From an uncultured Chloroflexota bacterium (GTDB lineage: Bacteria; Chloroflexota; Dehalococcoidia; CAUJGQ01): a stretch of 18,658 nt of DNA. Each line of letters begins with the position of its first letter. The stretch's first letter is position 1. The position numbers were made by a program, and so were the translations under genes. Positions 1-8,355 of the stretch are shown in pieces. Location: contig CALFMN010000052.1 in assembly GCA_937879875.1 (NCBI GenBank), positions 1-18,658 on the forward strand, read 5' to 3'. The notes under the pieces are model-generated. The model did not search any database, had not been told where the DNA came from, and saw nothing but the letters and a program-made list of their open reading frames with translations.

Positions 1-1759
1 GGTACGGACCGTGCCGCAGTGTGCGTACGGAGAAGATCGCGCAGCAGATGGCAAAATAGGCCGCGCCGGCGATCAGACCCAGCACCGACCACTCGTAGCC
101 GAAGACGCGCGAGGCGACGAGCCCCACGGCCACGTCGATGCAGAGGCCGGCCACGAGCCAGCGCACCACCAGCGCCAGACGCGAGAGGCTTTGCAGGAAG
201 ATCGCATAGAACAACCCGGCGGCGAAGAACAGGTAGCCGATGCCGCCGAACAAAAAGACGCGCTGCACCACCGGATGCGCGAAGACCGCGCCCGAGCCTT
301 GCAGATGCGCCGTCAGCTCCAGTCCGCCGTAGACCAGTGCCAGCGAGCCGACGCCCGCCGCGAACAGCAGCGCCGCCTGCTGCAAATACAGCTTGCGGAA
401 GGCGCGTGCGAAGCCGGCATCGTCGCTGGCGTTTGTGGAGGCGGCCACCGGCAGGAGCCGCTCACCGAACGTGCGGATCGTCTGCTCGAAGACCGAGGTC
501 GAGAGCAGCAGCACCAGCAGCGCCCAGTCCAGCCCCGCCTCGTAGTCGCCGCGGAAGGCGATGTGACGCCCGCCCGGCAGCGGCCCCGCCGTCCAGGCGA
601 CGATACGGTCGGCAAAGAGAAACGCGTAGTAGCAGAGGCCGTAGAGCAGCACAGGCCAGCTACGTGCCATCAGTGCCCGCGGCTTGAGCAGCGGCACGCG
701 CCGCAGCGCCGGCGGCGTGCGCTTCGCCCAGCGCTGCAAGCGCCAGGCCGTGAGCCCATTCAGCACCGCCCAGACGGCGAACAGCCCCACCCACTGCGCG
801 TAGACCAGCGGCACGCCCAGCAGCTCGCGCAGCAGCGCGACGATGCCCACTGCCGCGATCGTCACCGGCGACACGAGCCAACGCAACCGGCACATATCGA
901 TGCCGGCAATCGCGAGCCAGAACAGCGAGAGCAGTGCGCCGTAGCCCAGCAGCAAGAGGCCATCCTTGCCGCCGGACGTGCTCCAGATCGAGGTGGCGAC
1001 GGCGACCGACGGGATCGAGACGAGGATGCCCACGCCGGTGATGCGCTCGACCTCGCGTCGCATGAGAAAGGCGTTGTTGTACTGGCGGTAGTAGCCGCCG
1101 CGCCGCGCGATCGTCTGCACGAACGGTGCAGTGAGCAAGAGGCTCAGCAGCGTCGCCAGCGCCACGACGGTCGCCTGGCTGTTGGTGAAGCCGCCGGAGG
1201 CCCACAGCGAGTAGCCAAGCACGACGAAGCAGAGGATCTGCGCCGAAGCCGGCACCATGTAGGCCAGCCCCACGCTGTAGCGCTTCGCAAAGCGGACGAA
1301 CAGTGCACGGAAGGACGCGTGCACAGATGGCGGACTCGGCCGGGTCGCCTCTGGCAGCGGCACGGACGGCAGCACGGCGTCGCCCAGGGCGAACAGGTTC
1401 GGATAGCCGAACCTCTCCCGCGCGTCCACGTCGCGCAGGCCGCTGCTCTCCAGCAGCGCCGTGACGGCGAGGCTGTCGAAGCATTCGGCGCGGCGGCCGG
1501 CGATCTCGTCGATCAGCGGCTGCAGCTCTCCGTGCTGGCTGGCGGGTGCCACCGATTCCACGTTCGGCTCGGCAGCCGGCCGGCTCGTGCCCGGTTCGAG
1601 CCGCGGCGCGACGGCCGGGGCGATCGGATCCGCGTGCTCGCCGCTTGCCAGCGCAACGGCCGGGCTGCCCGCACGGCGCGCCGAAGCCGGATGCTGTGCC
1701 TCGGGCGGCCCGCCCTTCGTCGTCGCCGTGCGCATCCTGGCTGTCGTTTCTGCGGTCAT
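1..1759 (-). CDS. pelG: PelG-like exopolysaccharide exporter membrane protein (partial, 3' end off window)
   Basis: My translation from the ATG at 1759 runs without a stop to base 1 (about 586 residues), so the C-terminus is missing. Residues 1-160 are a soluble extension: a Pro/Ala-rich stretch (about 20-75), then a small helical segment containing ARERFGYPNLFALGD. Hydrophobic segments begin near residue 163 and recur to the window edge, as in a polytopic inner-membrane protein. The stretch LLYGLCYYAFLFADRIVAWT resembles the PelG family, which is a Wzx-like flippase partner of PelF in Pel export. Pseudomonas PelG is about 456 residues with no such extension. The start overlaps the pelF stop in an ATGA (1756-1759), implying translational coupling. 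The PelG call rests on remembered family motifs plus the adjacent PelF; another MATE/Wzx-type polysaccharide flippase is the alternative. Confidence 0.75.
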   Translation of the reverse strand, partial: MTAETTARMRTATTKGGPPEAQHPASARRAGSPAVALASGEHADPIAPAVAPRLEPGTSRPAAEPNVESVAPASQHGELQPLIDEIAGRRAECFDSLAVTALLESSGLRDVDARERFGYPNLFALGDAVLPSVPLPEATRPSPPSVHASFRALFVRFAKRYSVGLAYMVPASAQILCFVVLGYSLWASGGFTNSQATVVALATLLSLLLTAPFVQTIARRGGYYRQYNNAFLMRREVERITGVGILVSIPSVAVATSIWSTSGGKDGLLLLGYGALLSLFWLAIAGIDMCRLRWLVSPVTIAAVGIVALLRELLGVPLVYAQWVGLFAVWAVLNGLTAWRLQRWAKRTPPALRRVPLLKPRALMARSWPVLLYGLCYYAFLFADRIVAWTAGPLPGGRHIAFRGDYEAGLDWALLVLLLSTSVFEQTIRTFGERLLPVAASTNASDDAGFARAFRKLYLQQAALLFAAGVGSLALVYGGLELTAHLQGSGAVFAHPVVQRVFLFGGIGYLFFAAGLFYAIFLQSLSRLALVVRWLVAGLCIDVAVGLVASRVFGYEWSVLGLIAGAAYFAICCAIFSVRTLRHGPY

Positions 1760-3369
1760 GCCGCCGCCAGCTCCAGGCCGGCCGTGCTGTTCTGTTCGCA
1801 CACCACCTCGTTGTACAGATCCAGATACTGCTGCGCCGCCAGGTCGGTGCGGAAGCGTGCCATCACCTGCTCGCGCGAGCGCCGGCCCAGCGCCAGCCGC
1901 CGCACCGGGTCGGTCAGCAACTCGACCATGCCGCGGCCCAGCGCCTCGGGGTCTTTGGGCGGTACGACCACGCCGAAGCCTTCGAGGGCCTCGCGCACGC
2001 CGCCCACGTCCGTGGCGACGACGGGCCGCTCGCAGGCCATCGATTCGAGCACGGTGTAGGGGAAGCCTTCAGAGATGCTGGAGAGCACGGAGATGTCGCC
2101 CTCGTTGTAGATCTCGGCGGGGCGGCTGTGAAAGCCGCCAAGCGTGAACGTCTCTTCCAGACCCAGCTCGGCGATCCGCGCCCGGCAGCGCTCGGTGTAG
2201 GCCGGGTCGGCGTTGAGCGAGCCGTAGACACGCACCAGCAGGTTCGGCACCGCGCGCTTCGCCACTGCCGCACCGTCGATCATCGTGAGGATGTCCTTGA
2301 TCGCGGTGACACGCGCGGCGGCGACGACCGTCGGCCGGTTCGCGATCTCGGCCGGCTTCGGGCCAGGGTGAAAGACCTCGGGGTCGACGCCGTTGTAGAT
2401 GACGCGCAGCCGTTCAGGCTCGACGCCGAGCCGGCCCTCCCAGCGCGCGTTGAAGGCGCAGACGGGCGCGACGACGTCGGCCTCGAAGAAGCAGAGGCGC
2501 GAGGCCAGCGAGGAGAGGCCGATCAGCAGGCGCTTCAGGAACCAGGACATCGGCCCGGGCGAGACGCTGATATAGCGTTCGCGCATGTAGACGCCGTGCT
2601 CGGTCAGCACGAAGGGGATGCCGTGCTCGCGCTTCGCGATCACGCCCATCAGCGCGACGACGCTCGCCAGCGTGGCGTGCATGATCTCGACGTCGGGCAC
2701 GGGCGCGGCGATCGGCGCAAGGATGTTGTGCAGCCAGCGCAGCCCCATCGCCAGGTCGAGCACCGATGGCTCAGGCCGTGCGGCCAATGCCGCGTCGGCG
2801 CGGATCTGCGCCAGCACGCGCTCGCGGAAGCAGGCCCACGTCTCCGGCCGGCGGAAGGCGGTCGTGTAGTCGAAGCGCTGGAACCAGAGGTGCAGTGTCA
2901 GTACGGTTTCGACGTCGCCGGGCTGGACCGTGTCGGGCCGCAGGATCAGGTCGAGCAGCCGGCCGAAGGCGTCCAGGAACGGGCGCAGGTTGGCGGGCCG
3001 GCGCGTCGCCGCCTTGCGGCCGAAGTAGCCGGGGCCGGTCACTGCCGGCTGGATGTACTCGGTCACGTCCTCGGTGCACCACTGCGGCATCTGGATCACA
3101 CGGGCGCGGTTGGGCGTGGGCGTGTAGATCTCGTTGGCGATCGTGTCGCCGGTGACGGCGTAGATCGAGAACTCGACCTCGCGCAGTTGCTGGCAGAGGA
3201 TGTGGCACCAGGTGCTGACGCCGCCGTCGACGTAGGGATACGTGCCCTCCGTCAGCATCGCCACGCGCAGCGCGGGCCGGTGAGCAGCGCGCTGCGCACG
3301 GCCCGCCGCGCCGGCGAACGCCCGCTCGGCGCGCCGCTGCGACCTGCGGGTCAGAGCGGTCAGCTTCAT
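1756..3369 (-). CDS. pelF: PelF-like GT4-family glycosyltransferase
   Basis: A 537-residue cytosolic glycosyltransferase. In Pel systems PelF polymerises sugar from a UDP-sugar donor. The N-terminus has the PelF hallmark TEGTYPYVDGGVSTWCHIL (residues 40-58). TEHGVYMRERY lies at 256-266, YNGVDPEVF at 325-333, the donor-phosphate Arg353/Lys358 pair in AARVTAIKD, and the GT4 E-x7-E motif in SEGFPYTVLE (Glu434, Glu442). The ATG at 3369 was chosen because it overlaps the preceding gene's stop (ATGA, 3366-3369) and puts the conserved N-terminal strand about 35 residues in. The open frame upstream of it is only the other frame of the neighbouring glycosyltransferase gene. Length is close to the usual PelF (about 500). 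The first 33 residues are basic and not conserved. It sits directly upstream of pelG, the usual pairing. Confidence 0.9.
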   Translation of the reverse strand: MKLTALTRRSQRRAERAFAGAAGRAQRAAHRPALRVAMLTEGTYPYVDGGVSTWCHILCQQLREVEFSIYAVTGDTIANEIYTPTPNRARVIQMPQWCTEDVTEYIQPAVTGPGYFGRKAATRRPANLRPFLDAFGRLLDLILRPDTVQPGDVETVLTLHLWFQRFDYTTAFRRPETWACFRERVLAQIRADAALAARPEPSVLDLAMGLRWLHNILAPIAAPVPDVEIMHATLASVVALMGVIAKREHGIPFVLTEHGVYMRERYISVSPGPMSWFLKRLLIGLSSLASRLCFFEADVVAPVCAFNARWEGRLGVEPERLRVIYNGVDPEVFHPGPKPAEIANRPTVVAAARVTAIKDILTMIDGAAVAKRAVPNLLVRVYGSLNADPAYTERCRARIAELGLEETFTLGGFHSRPAEIYNEGDISVLSSISEGFPYTVLESMACERPVVATDVGGVREALEGFGVVVPPKDPEALGRGMVELLTDPVRRLALGRRSREQVMARFRTDLAAQQYLDLYNEVVCEQNSTAGLELAAA

Positions 3370-4664
3370 GCACTCTTCCGCGAGCGCGCGCGGCCGCGCT
3401 CCAGGTCGATATAGAGCCGGCGGTAGCGCGCCAGCATGCGCTGCCGCGAGAACCAGACGCGCACCCGCGCCTGCCCCGCGGCCGCGGCCGCGGCGTGAGC
3501 GTCTGCTTCGAGCAGTTCCGCCGCCGCCCGCGCAAAGGCTGGGGCGCCGCCGCGCACGACGAGGCCCGCGTCCGCGACGATGCCCTCGCAGTCGCCGGCG
3601 GTGGCGGCAACTACGGGCACGCCGGCCGCCATCGCTTCTAGCACCGCAAACGGACAGGCCTCTTCGCGGCTGGGCGCAATCAGCAGGTCGGTGCCCGCGA
3701 AGGCCTCGGCGCGAGGCACGGGGCCGGTGAAGATCAGGCGATCGCCCAAACCGGCGGTTTCGGCAAGCCGGCGGCAGTGCGCGGCGTAGGCGCGGTCGCC
3801 CTCCGGCCCGCGCACCTCGAAGCGCAGATCGGCCCGCGCTTTGGCGAGCAGCGCCGCCGTGCGCACGAAACGGTCGACACCCTTCTCCGGCGAGATGCGC
3901 CCGACGTAGACGACGGTCTGCGGTACGCCACCGTCGATCGGTGGCGCCGCAGGCAGCTCGACGCCGTTGTGGATCACCTCGATCGGCGTGCGCCGCGGCG
4001 CGAGGCGGCGCTGGTAGACCGTGTTCGCGTGGCTGACGGAGGTAACCCGCGCAGCCTGCGCGTACACGGCGCGGGCGAGGCGCCGGCCCTCGCGGTCCCA
4101 CATGATCACGCTGGGGTGTCCGCCGTGGCCGCCGCCGTGGTCGCCGCCGTCGCCGCCATCTCCTCCGTGGCCGCCATCGCCGCCGTGACCGTCACCACCG
4201 CCATGATTGCCGTTACCGCCGTCGCCGCCGTGGTTACCATTTCCCCCGTCGCCGCCATCGCTATGTCCGCCGTCGAGGCGCAGCGGCTCGGCGCTCGTGC
4301 CCAGCCAGGCGATGCCGTGTTCGGTGACGACCAGCGGCGCGCCGGTGGCCTGGCTCAGCGCCACGCCGGCAACGCCGGCTACGCCGCTCGTCGTAGCATG
4401 GATCACGGACGGCTGCAGTGTGGCCGCGGCATTCAGCGCCCGCTCGACAACCTCATGCACCGGCGCCGGCACGCAGAGATCGATGAAGCGCACACCAGGC
4501 GGCAGCAGCGAAGCGGCGGGCGCGGCCGGCCCTTCGAAGCGCACGCCGAGCACCGTGATGCGCCGCTCGGGCAGGCCAGTGACCAGGTCGTTGATCCAGG
4601 TCGTGACGCCGCCGACCGTCCAGGGATAGCCGGCCTCGGTAATCAGCAGAATCTCGCCGTTCAT
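3366..4664 (-). CDS. GT4-family glycosyltransferase with a Gly/Asp/His-rich insertion
   Basis: A 432-residue GT-B fold glycosyltransferase related to PelF-type enzymes. It starts LLITEAGYPWTVGGVTTWI (residues 6-24), has TEHG at 114-117, the phosphate-binding Arg256/Lys261 in YVGRISPEKG, and an E-x7-E motif in REEACPFAVLEAM (Glu335, Glu343). Between TEHGIAWLG and the MWDREGRRLARAVY helix lies a 53-residue run (131-183) made almost entirely of Gly, Asp, His and Asn. I do not know this insertion as part of the family. The ATG at 4664 is preceded by a purine-rich RBS (AGGAG/GAGGA within the 21-base gap to the upstream gene). The stop overlaps the pelF start. It may add a second sugar or act as a PelF partner; its substrate cannot be read from sequence. 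Confidence 0.85.
   Translation of the reverse strand: MNGEILLITEAGYPWTVGGVTTWINDLVTGLPERRITVLGVRFEGPAAPAASLLPPGVRFIDLCVPAPVHEVVERALNAAATLQPSVIHATTSGVAGVAGVALSQATGAPLVVTEHGIAWLGTSAEPLRLDGGHSDGGDGGNGNHGGDGGNGNHGGGDGHGGDGGHGGDGGDGGDHGGGHGGHPSVIMWDREGRRLARAVYAQAARVTSVSHANTVYQRRLAPRRTPIEVIHNGVELPAAPPIDGGVPQTVVYVGRISPEKGVDRFVRTAALLAKARADLRFEVRGPEGDRAYAAHCRRLAETAGLGDRLIFTGPVPRAEAFAGTDLLIAPSREEACPFAVLEAMAAGVPVVAATAGDCEGIVADAGLVVRGGAPAFARAAAELLEADAHAAAAAAGQARVRVWFSRQRMLARYRRLYIDLERGRARSRKSA
4116..4274 (-). repeat. Imperfect short-repeat tract encoding a Gly/Asp/His-rich insert
   Basis: On the plus strand the tract reads as irregular repeats of gccgcc(g/a)tc and ccgccgtgg units. The coding strand therefore repeats GGN GGN GAN/CAN codons. 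It is exactly 53 codons long, so the reading frame is kept. Units such as GGDGGHGGDGG and GNGNHGGDGG recur, suggesting growth by slippage. Confidence 0.85.
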
Positions 4665-4685
4665 CTCTCTGTCCTCGTACTCCTG

Positions 4686-6248
4686 TTAGTCGTGCAGAAC
4701 CGCCGGGTCGATGCGCCGCGCCGCCTCGACCAGCCGCGGGTCGAACTGCGTGCCGCTGCGCTGTGCAAGCATGGTGAGGAAGCGCTCGGCGAAGGGCGGC
4801 TGCCCCGGCTCGCTCGTGCGCAGGTCGGCGGCGAACTCCGCCAGCGCCAGCAGTTGGCCGGCGAGCGGCAACTGGTCGCCCGCGGCGCCGTCGGGAAAGC
4901 CCCAGCCGTTGAACCACTCGTGCTGCGCCCGCACCGCGCGCGAGACGGGCGCGAACTCGGGCAGCACCTCGAGCAGCGTGGCGCCGAGCGCCGGATGGTC
5001 GCGTTCGGCCGCGGCGCCGCTGCCCACCGCCACGGCGGCAAGGCCGACGTCGTGGATCTCGGCCGCCTCGCGTGCGGTCTCGATCGTCTGCTCGTCGGCG
5101 CCGGCGGCCCGGCCAAGCGCGACGGTGAACTCGGCCACCCAATCGTGGTGCCGCTCGCCCTGGCTGCCGGAGGCGTCGAGCGCGCCGGCCAGCGCCTTGA
5201 GCGAAGCCACGTAGCGGCGGGAGAAGCTGGCGTACTCGCGGCGGCTGTGCAGCAGCAGCGCGATCTGCTCGGCCACGACTTGCAGCATCTCCAGGCCGCG
5301 CTCGCTCGGCGCGTTGTGGCTGCCGAACTGGACTAACGCGACGATGCCCTCCAGCTGGCCGCCTTCGACCAGCGGCAATGCGAGGATGCCGGTGGCGCCG
5401 GTACGCACCAAAAAGGCGTTGTCGCGCGGCAGCACGATGCCGAACTCGACGTCGATCTCGAACAGGCCGCGCTCCGGGTCCAGGTCGAGACCGGCGCGGA
5501 ACGTCTTGGGCAGGCCGTGCTCGGCGACGAGCGTCATCACGCCCTGCTCATTGGGTGCGGCGGCGAAGGCGCCCTCGTGGCGTGTGGTCACCGCGGCTAC
5601 CTGGACCAGCAGGCGGATGAAGTTGAGCGGATCGACCAGGGCGCCCATCACGCGCTCGCGCGCCTCGGCGTTGGCCTGCAAGAGGCGCAGCTCGGCCTGC
5701 AGCTCGCCGCGCGTGCGCAGCCGGTCGAGCAGAAAGGCGAGCGGCGCCGCGGCGGCTTCGAGCGCGGCAGCCGTCTCGCGCAACTGGCGCCCTTCGCCGA
5801 TCGGCCCGCACTCCACCAGCGCCACGACACGGCCGCGCAGCGCTAGCTCCCAGGCGAGCAGCTTCGAGGAGCGGCGCGAGACCAGCTCGCCGTGCAGCAC
5901 CTCGGCCGCCGGGATCTTGAGCGGCGGCAGATGAAAGAGCACCTCGGAGCCGGCGGGGTCGCCGTCGCGGGCCTGCAGCGTGGGCGGTGCGCCGGCGCCG
6001 TCCTCGTGCGGCGTGGCGGCGTCGCTGGGCAGTTGCGGGCCGGCGCGGCGCACGAAAGTGTAGCGACCGCCATCGGCGTCGGGATAGTAGCAGTGCACGA
6101 CCGCGACGCCGAGCCGCTGGCTGAGGCCGAGCAGCAGCGCGCCAAGCTGGCTATCGACGCTCTCGCGGCTGTCCAGCAGCGCGCTGAAGAACTCCCAGTC
6201 CTGCGCCGGGGCGACGTCGGACCGCTGCTGAGCAAAGCGCAGGCGCAT
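4686..6248 (-). CDS. GAF-domain protein with a degenerate HD-GYP domain (putative c-di-GMP-responsive regulator)
   Basis: A 520-residue soluble protein with no signal peptide or membrane segment. Residues about 30-180 look like a diverged GAF-type sensor. A short linker helix (about 180-205) precedes a second GAF (about 206-335). The C-terminal part (about 345-520) matches the HD-GYP phosphodiesterase layout: HH at 367-368, the HD pair His399/Asp400 in EIHDVG, His418 in DHPALG, and QHEWFNGWGFP at 442-452. Compared with the canonical HDxGK and HHExxDGxGYP, Lys becomes Leu403, the first His becomes Gln442 and Tyr becomes Phe451. Cyclic di-GMP hydrolysis may therefore be lost or altered. The start at 6248 has GGAG ten bases upstream. 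As the first gene of the operon, 21 bases before the glycosyltransferase, it probably regulates polymer synthesis; this role is inferred. Confidence 0.85.
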   Translation of the reverse strand: MRLRFAQQRSDVAPAQDWEFFSALLDSRESVDSQLGALLLGLSQRLGVAVVHCYYPDADGGRYTFVRRAGPQLPSDAATPHEDGAGAPPTLQARDGDPAGSEVLFHLPPLKIPAAEVLHGELVSRRSSKLLAWELALRGRVVALVECGPIGEGRQLRETAAALEAAAAPLAFLLDRLRTRGELQAELRLLQANAEARERVMGALVDPLNFIRLLVQVAAVTTRHEGAFAAAPNEQGVMTLVAEHGLPKTFRAGLDLDPERGLFEIDVEFGIVLPRDNAFLVRTGATGILALPLVEGGQLEGIVALVQFGSHNAPSERGLEMLQVVAEQIALLLHSRREYASFSRRYVASLKALAGALDASGSQGERHHDWVAEFTVALGRAAGADEQTIETAREAAEIHDVGLAAVAVGSGAAAERDHPALGATLLEVLPEFAPVSRAVRAQHEWFNGWGFPDGAAGDQLPLAGQLLALAEFAADLRTSEPGQPPFAERFLTMLAQRSGTQFDPRLVEAARRIDPAVLHD

Positions 6249-6630
6249 GGACCAACAAACTCCGAGCGCGCGGCGGACAGCCTCCGCCCTTCAACGAGTC
6301 GCCCGTAGTATGTGTCGCAAGCTTTTCGCAAGGCCATAGGGCACGCCCCTACTTCGCCGTGGATGTGCAGCGAGAGGTCATGAGTGGCGGGGGCGCCGCG
6401 AGCGGCAGCGGGCGACGGTAACAGCCGACCAGCACCCGTATTTCTGTACAGGTTTTGAGGTTGACAGCAGGTGACGGATACCCCACACTGCGAGCAATCT
6501 GTTGCAGCGATCGTGCACTAATGAATGGTTGTAGCCGAGGGCCGTACGTCGGTAAGGTACGGGCGAACTCTGGCGCTGCTGCAGTAGAGTCCGAAAACGC
6601 GTGCAGCCTGCTCTATGCTTGGAGGGTCTC
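6249..6630. other. Intergenic region between divergent loci
   Basis: This 382-base gap separates the minus-strand polysaccharide operon from the plus-strand decayed surface-protein block, so it should hold promoters for both. A consensus-like -35 hexamer TTGACA lies on the plus strand at about 6462, but I see no convincing -10 at 16-18 bases spacing. A short inverted repeat CCGTAC/GTACGG (6542-6547 and 6557-6562) is present. No RNA gene or coding region is evident. Confidence 0.4.
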
Positions 6631-7611
6631 GTGACACCCTGCCGACCGCGGTTGTCGCTCTTGATCGTCCTCGCCGTGTGCTCCGTTGTGCGGCTTCGCG
6701 GGTCGGCGGAGGCTGCCTCGGTGACCTATCCGGCTGGCTGGAACCTCATCGCCGCTCCTCCGGGCACGGACCTGTCCGCCGCGCGGAACCCGCTCTATAC
6801 GCTCCAGCCCGGCGACGTAGACTACGAGCGTGTATCTCCGCGCCAGGTTCACAGACCGGCCTCGGGTATTGGGGCTATTTCGCGTCGGCGGTCACCGCGA
6901 AGTTGACAGCTGGGACGCTCGGTCCCTACACCGTCACGGCGCCGGCCGGCCAGTATGTCATGATTGGCGATCCGAACGGCGAGCTGTCCGCGACGGTGAG
7001 CGGCAGCGACGACACGCTGACCTACGACCCGTATCCGGCTACCAGCACACGATGACTCTGAGCCCTGGCCAAGGAGCCTGGGCATATTCGCTGAACGGCG
7101 GCACGATTACCGTCGCACCTATACCACCAGTAACCACCAGTCCGGCGTTGAAGCTCGTCGAGAATCGGCCGCTGGGTGCGCCGCCCGGTAGGTCGGGCCG
7201 CTACACGTACGTGTTCTATGCGAGCGGCATCGATGGACAGTCGGTCCGCCTGGATATTCGCGACGCCCGCCTGACACGGCCGCAGGCAACGCGGCGACGG
7301 GAAACGCCTCCGGTGGGTTCAGCAGCGCGGATGACCCGCACCTGCTGCTCGTGTTCGTGCTCGAATCAGCGTCGCCAGGGGACTACGTCGTGACGGTCCC
7401 ATTAACCAACGGGACTACGCTCACCGCAACTTTTACGCACACTCCAGTTCCGTCGTCTGCCGGCGCCTCACCGACCAACGCGACGGCGACGCCAGCGGCC
7501 TCGCCGGCAGCAACTCCTGAAGCCAGCGCTTCGGCCACGTGCATAGTGCAGTTCCTGCAGGGCTACACGCTCATGACAGTACCGTACGATCGCCGCGGCT
7601 CTTCGACGTAG
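6631..7611 (+). pseudogene. Frameshifted secreted protein gene
   Basis: The GTG at 6631 is preceded by GGAGGG five bases away and opens a signal peptide (RPRLSLLIVLAVCSVV), then a mature N-terminus SVTYPAGWNLIAAPPGTDL. Coherent protein then continues only by changing frame three times. The frame used to about 6838 passes to one giving GLGYWGYFASAVTAKL, then near 7050 to one giving MTLSPGQGAWAYSLNGGTI, then near 7265 to one giving DDPHLLLVFVLESASPGDYV. Each change is equivalent to one missing base, and after the third the original frame is regained. A Thr/Ala/Pro-rich linker (about 7441-7540) follows, then QFLQGYTLMTVPYD, which echoes the N-terminal AGWNLIAAP motif as if a second repeat had been cut short. 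Function is unknown; extracellular location is likely. Assembly error is the alternative to decay. Confidence 0.7.
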
Positions 7612-7689
7612 CTCGGAGAGTGCGGCTAACGTAGCATCCCTGCAATAGCTGCGACGGCTTGCGACATTCCTGCCCGCCGGGGAAGCCCG

Positions 7690-8355
7690 ATGTGTGTCTC
7701 TCACCCTCTCGCCCGCCTCTCGGCTCTGTGCGTGCTCGGCCTCCTGTTGGTTGGCCTGCCCGGCGTCGGCCGGAGGACGGTCGCGAGGGCGACTGCTCCG
7801 GGGACATCTGCCCCGGGGACATGGAGTCCAACGGGCAGCATGGCCAGCGGCCGCGACTACCACACGGCGACCCTCTTGCCCAACAGCAAAGTCCTTATTG
7901 CCGGGGGCCAGGACTCCAGTGGTTTACCCCTGGCAACGGCGGAACTCTAGGACCCGAGCACCGGTAGCTGGACCGCGACCAGCAACATGACGACGGCCCG
8001 CACTGGCCATACGGCTACGTTGCTGCCTAACGGGAAGGTGCTTGTTACAGGTGGCTGCAACGCGAACTGCTTGGTTTCCGGCGTACCGCTGGCATCAGCG
8101 GAACTCTATGACCCGAGCACTGGAACCTGGAGCCCCACCGGCAGCACGTCGACAGGCCATGCCAGTCATACGGCGACCCTGCTGCCCAATGGCAAGGTTC
8201 TGGCTGCCGGTGGTTGCGGCAGCACTTGCCTCGGGAACGCATCGGCAGAGCTTTATGACCCCGGTACAGGCAGTTGGACGCCCACCGGTAACATGAGGGT
8301 TGGTCGCTATAACTATACGGCAACCCTGCTTGCTACCGGGGAAGTGCTCGGATAG
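7690..8355 (+). pseudogene. Truncated Kelch-repeat secreted protein with an in-frame stop
   Basis: The ATG at 7690 begins a signal peptide (LARLSALCVLGLLLVGLPGV). Kelch-type repeats of about 48 residues follow: WSPTGSMASGRDYHTATLLP, then HTATLLPNGKVLVTGG and HTATLLPNGKVLAAGG units, each closed by AELYDPSTG. The first repeat closes as AEL-stop-DPSTG: the TAG at 7948-7950 stands where the other repeats have a Tyr codon, and the frame continues intact after it. The fourth repeat breaks after TGEVL at 8349 and stops at 8355, exactly where an IS256-like end begins. Secreted Kelch proteins form beta-propellers used in adhesion or carbohydrate binding; the specific role here is unknown. The FN3/Ig gene downstream could be its severed 3' part. 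Confidence 0.8.

Noticed and set aside
11..2059. Long plus-strand open frame of 682 codons
   Set aside because: It is Arg/Gln/His-rich with no recognisable motif and lies antisense to the PelG-like and PelF genes, whose minus-strand frames give coherent proteins.
1546..3414. Plus-strand open frame of 622 codons opposite pelF
   Set aside because: Antisense shadow in GC-rich DNA; the opposite strand has all PelF motifs.
3370..4101. N-terminal extension of the PelF frame back to an ATG at 4101
   Set aside because: The added residues are the other frame of the upstream glycosyltransferase, Arg-rich and without motifs; the ATGA overlap start is better.
6462..6490. TTGACA as a full sigma-70 promoter for the secreted pseudogene
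   Set aside because: No acceptable -10 hexamer at normal spacing, so only the -35-like match is noted in the intergenic entry.
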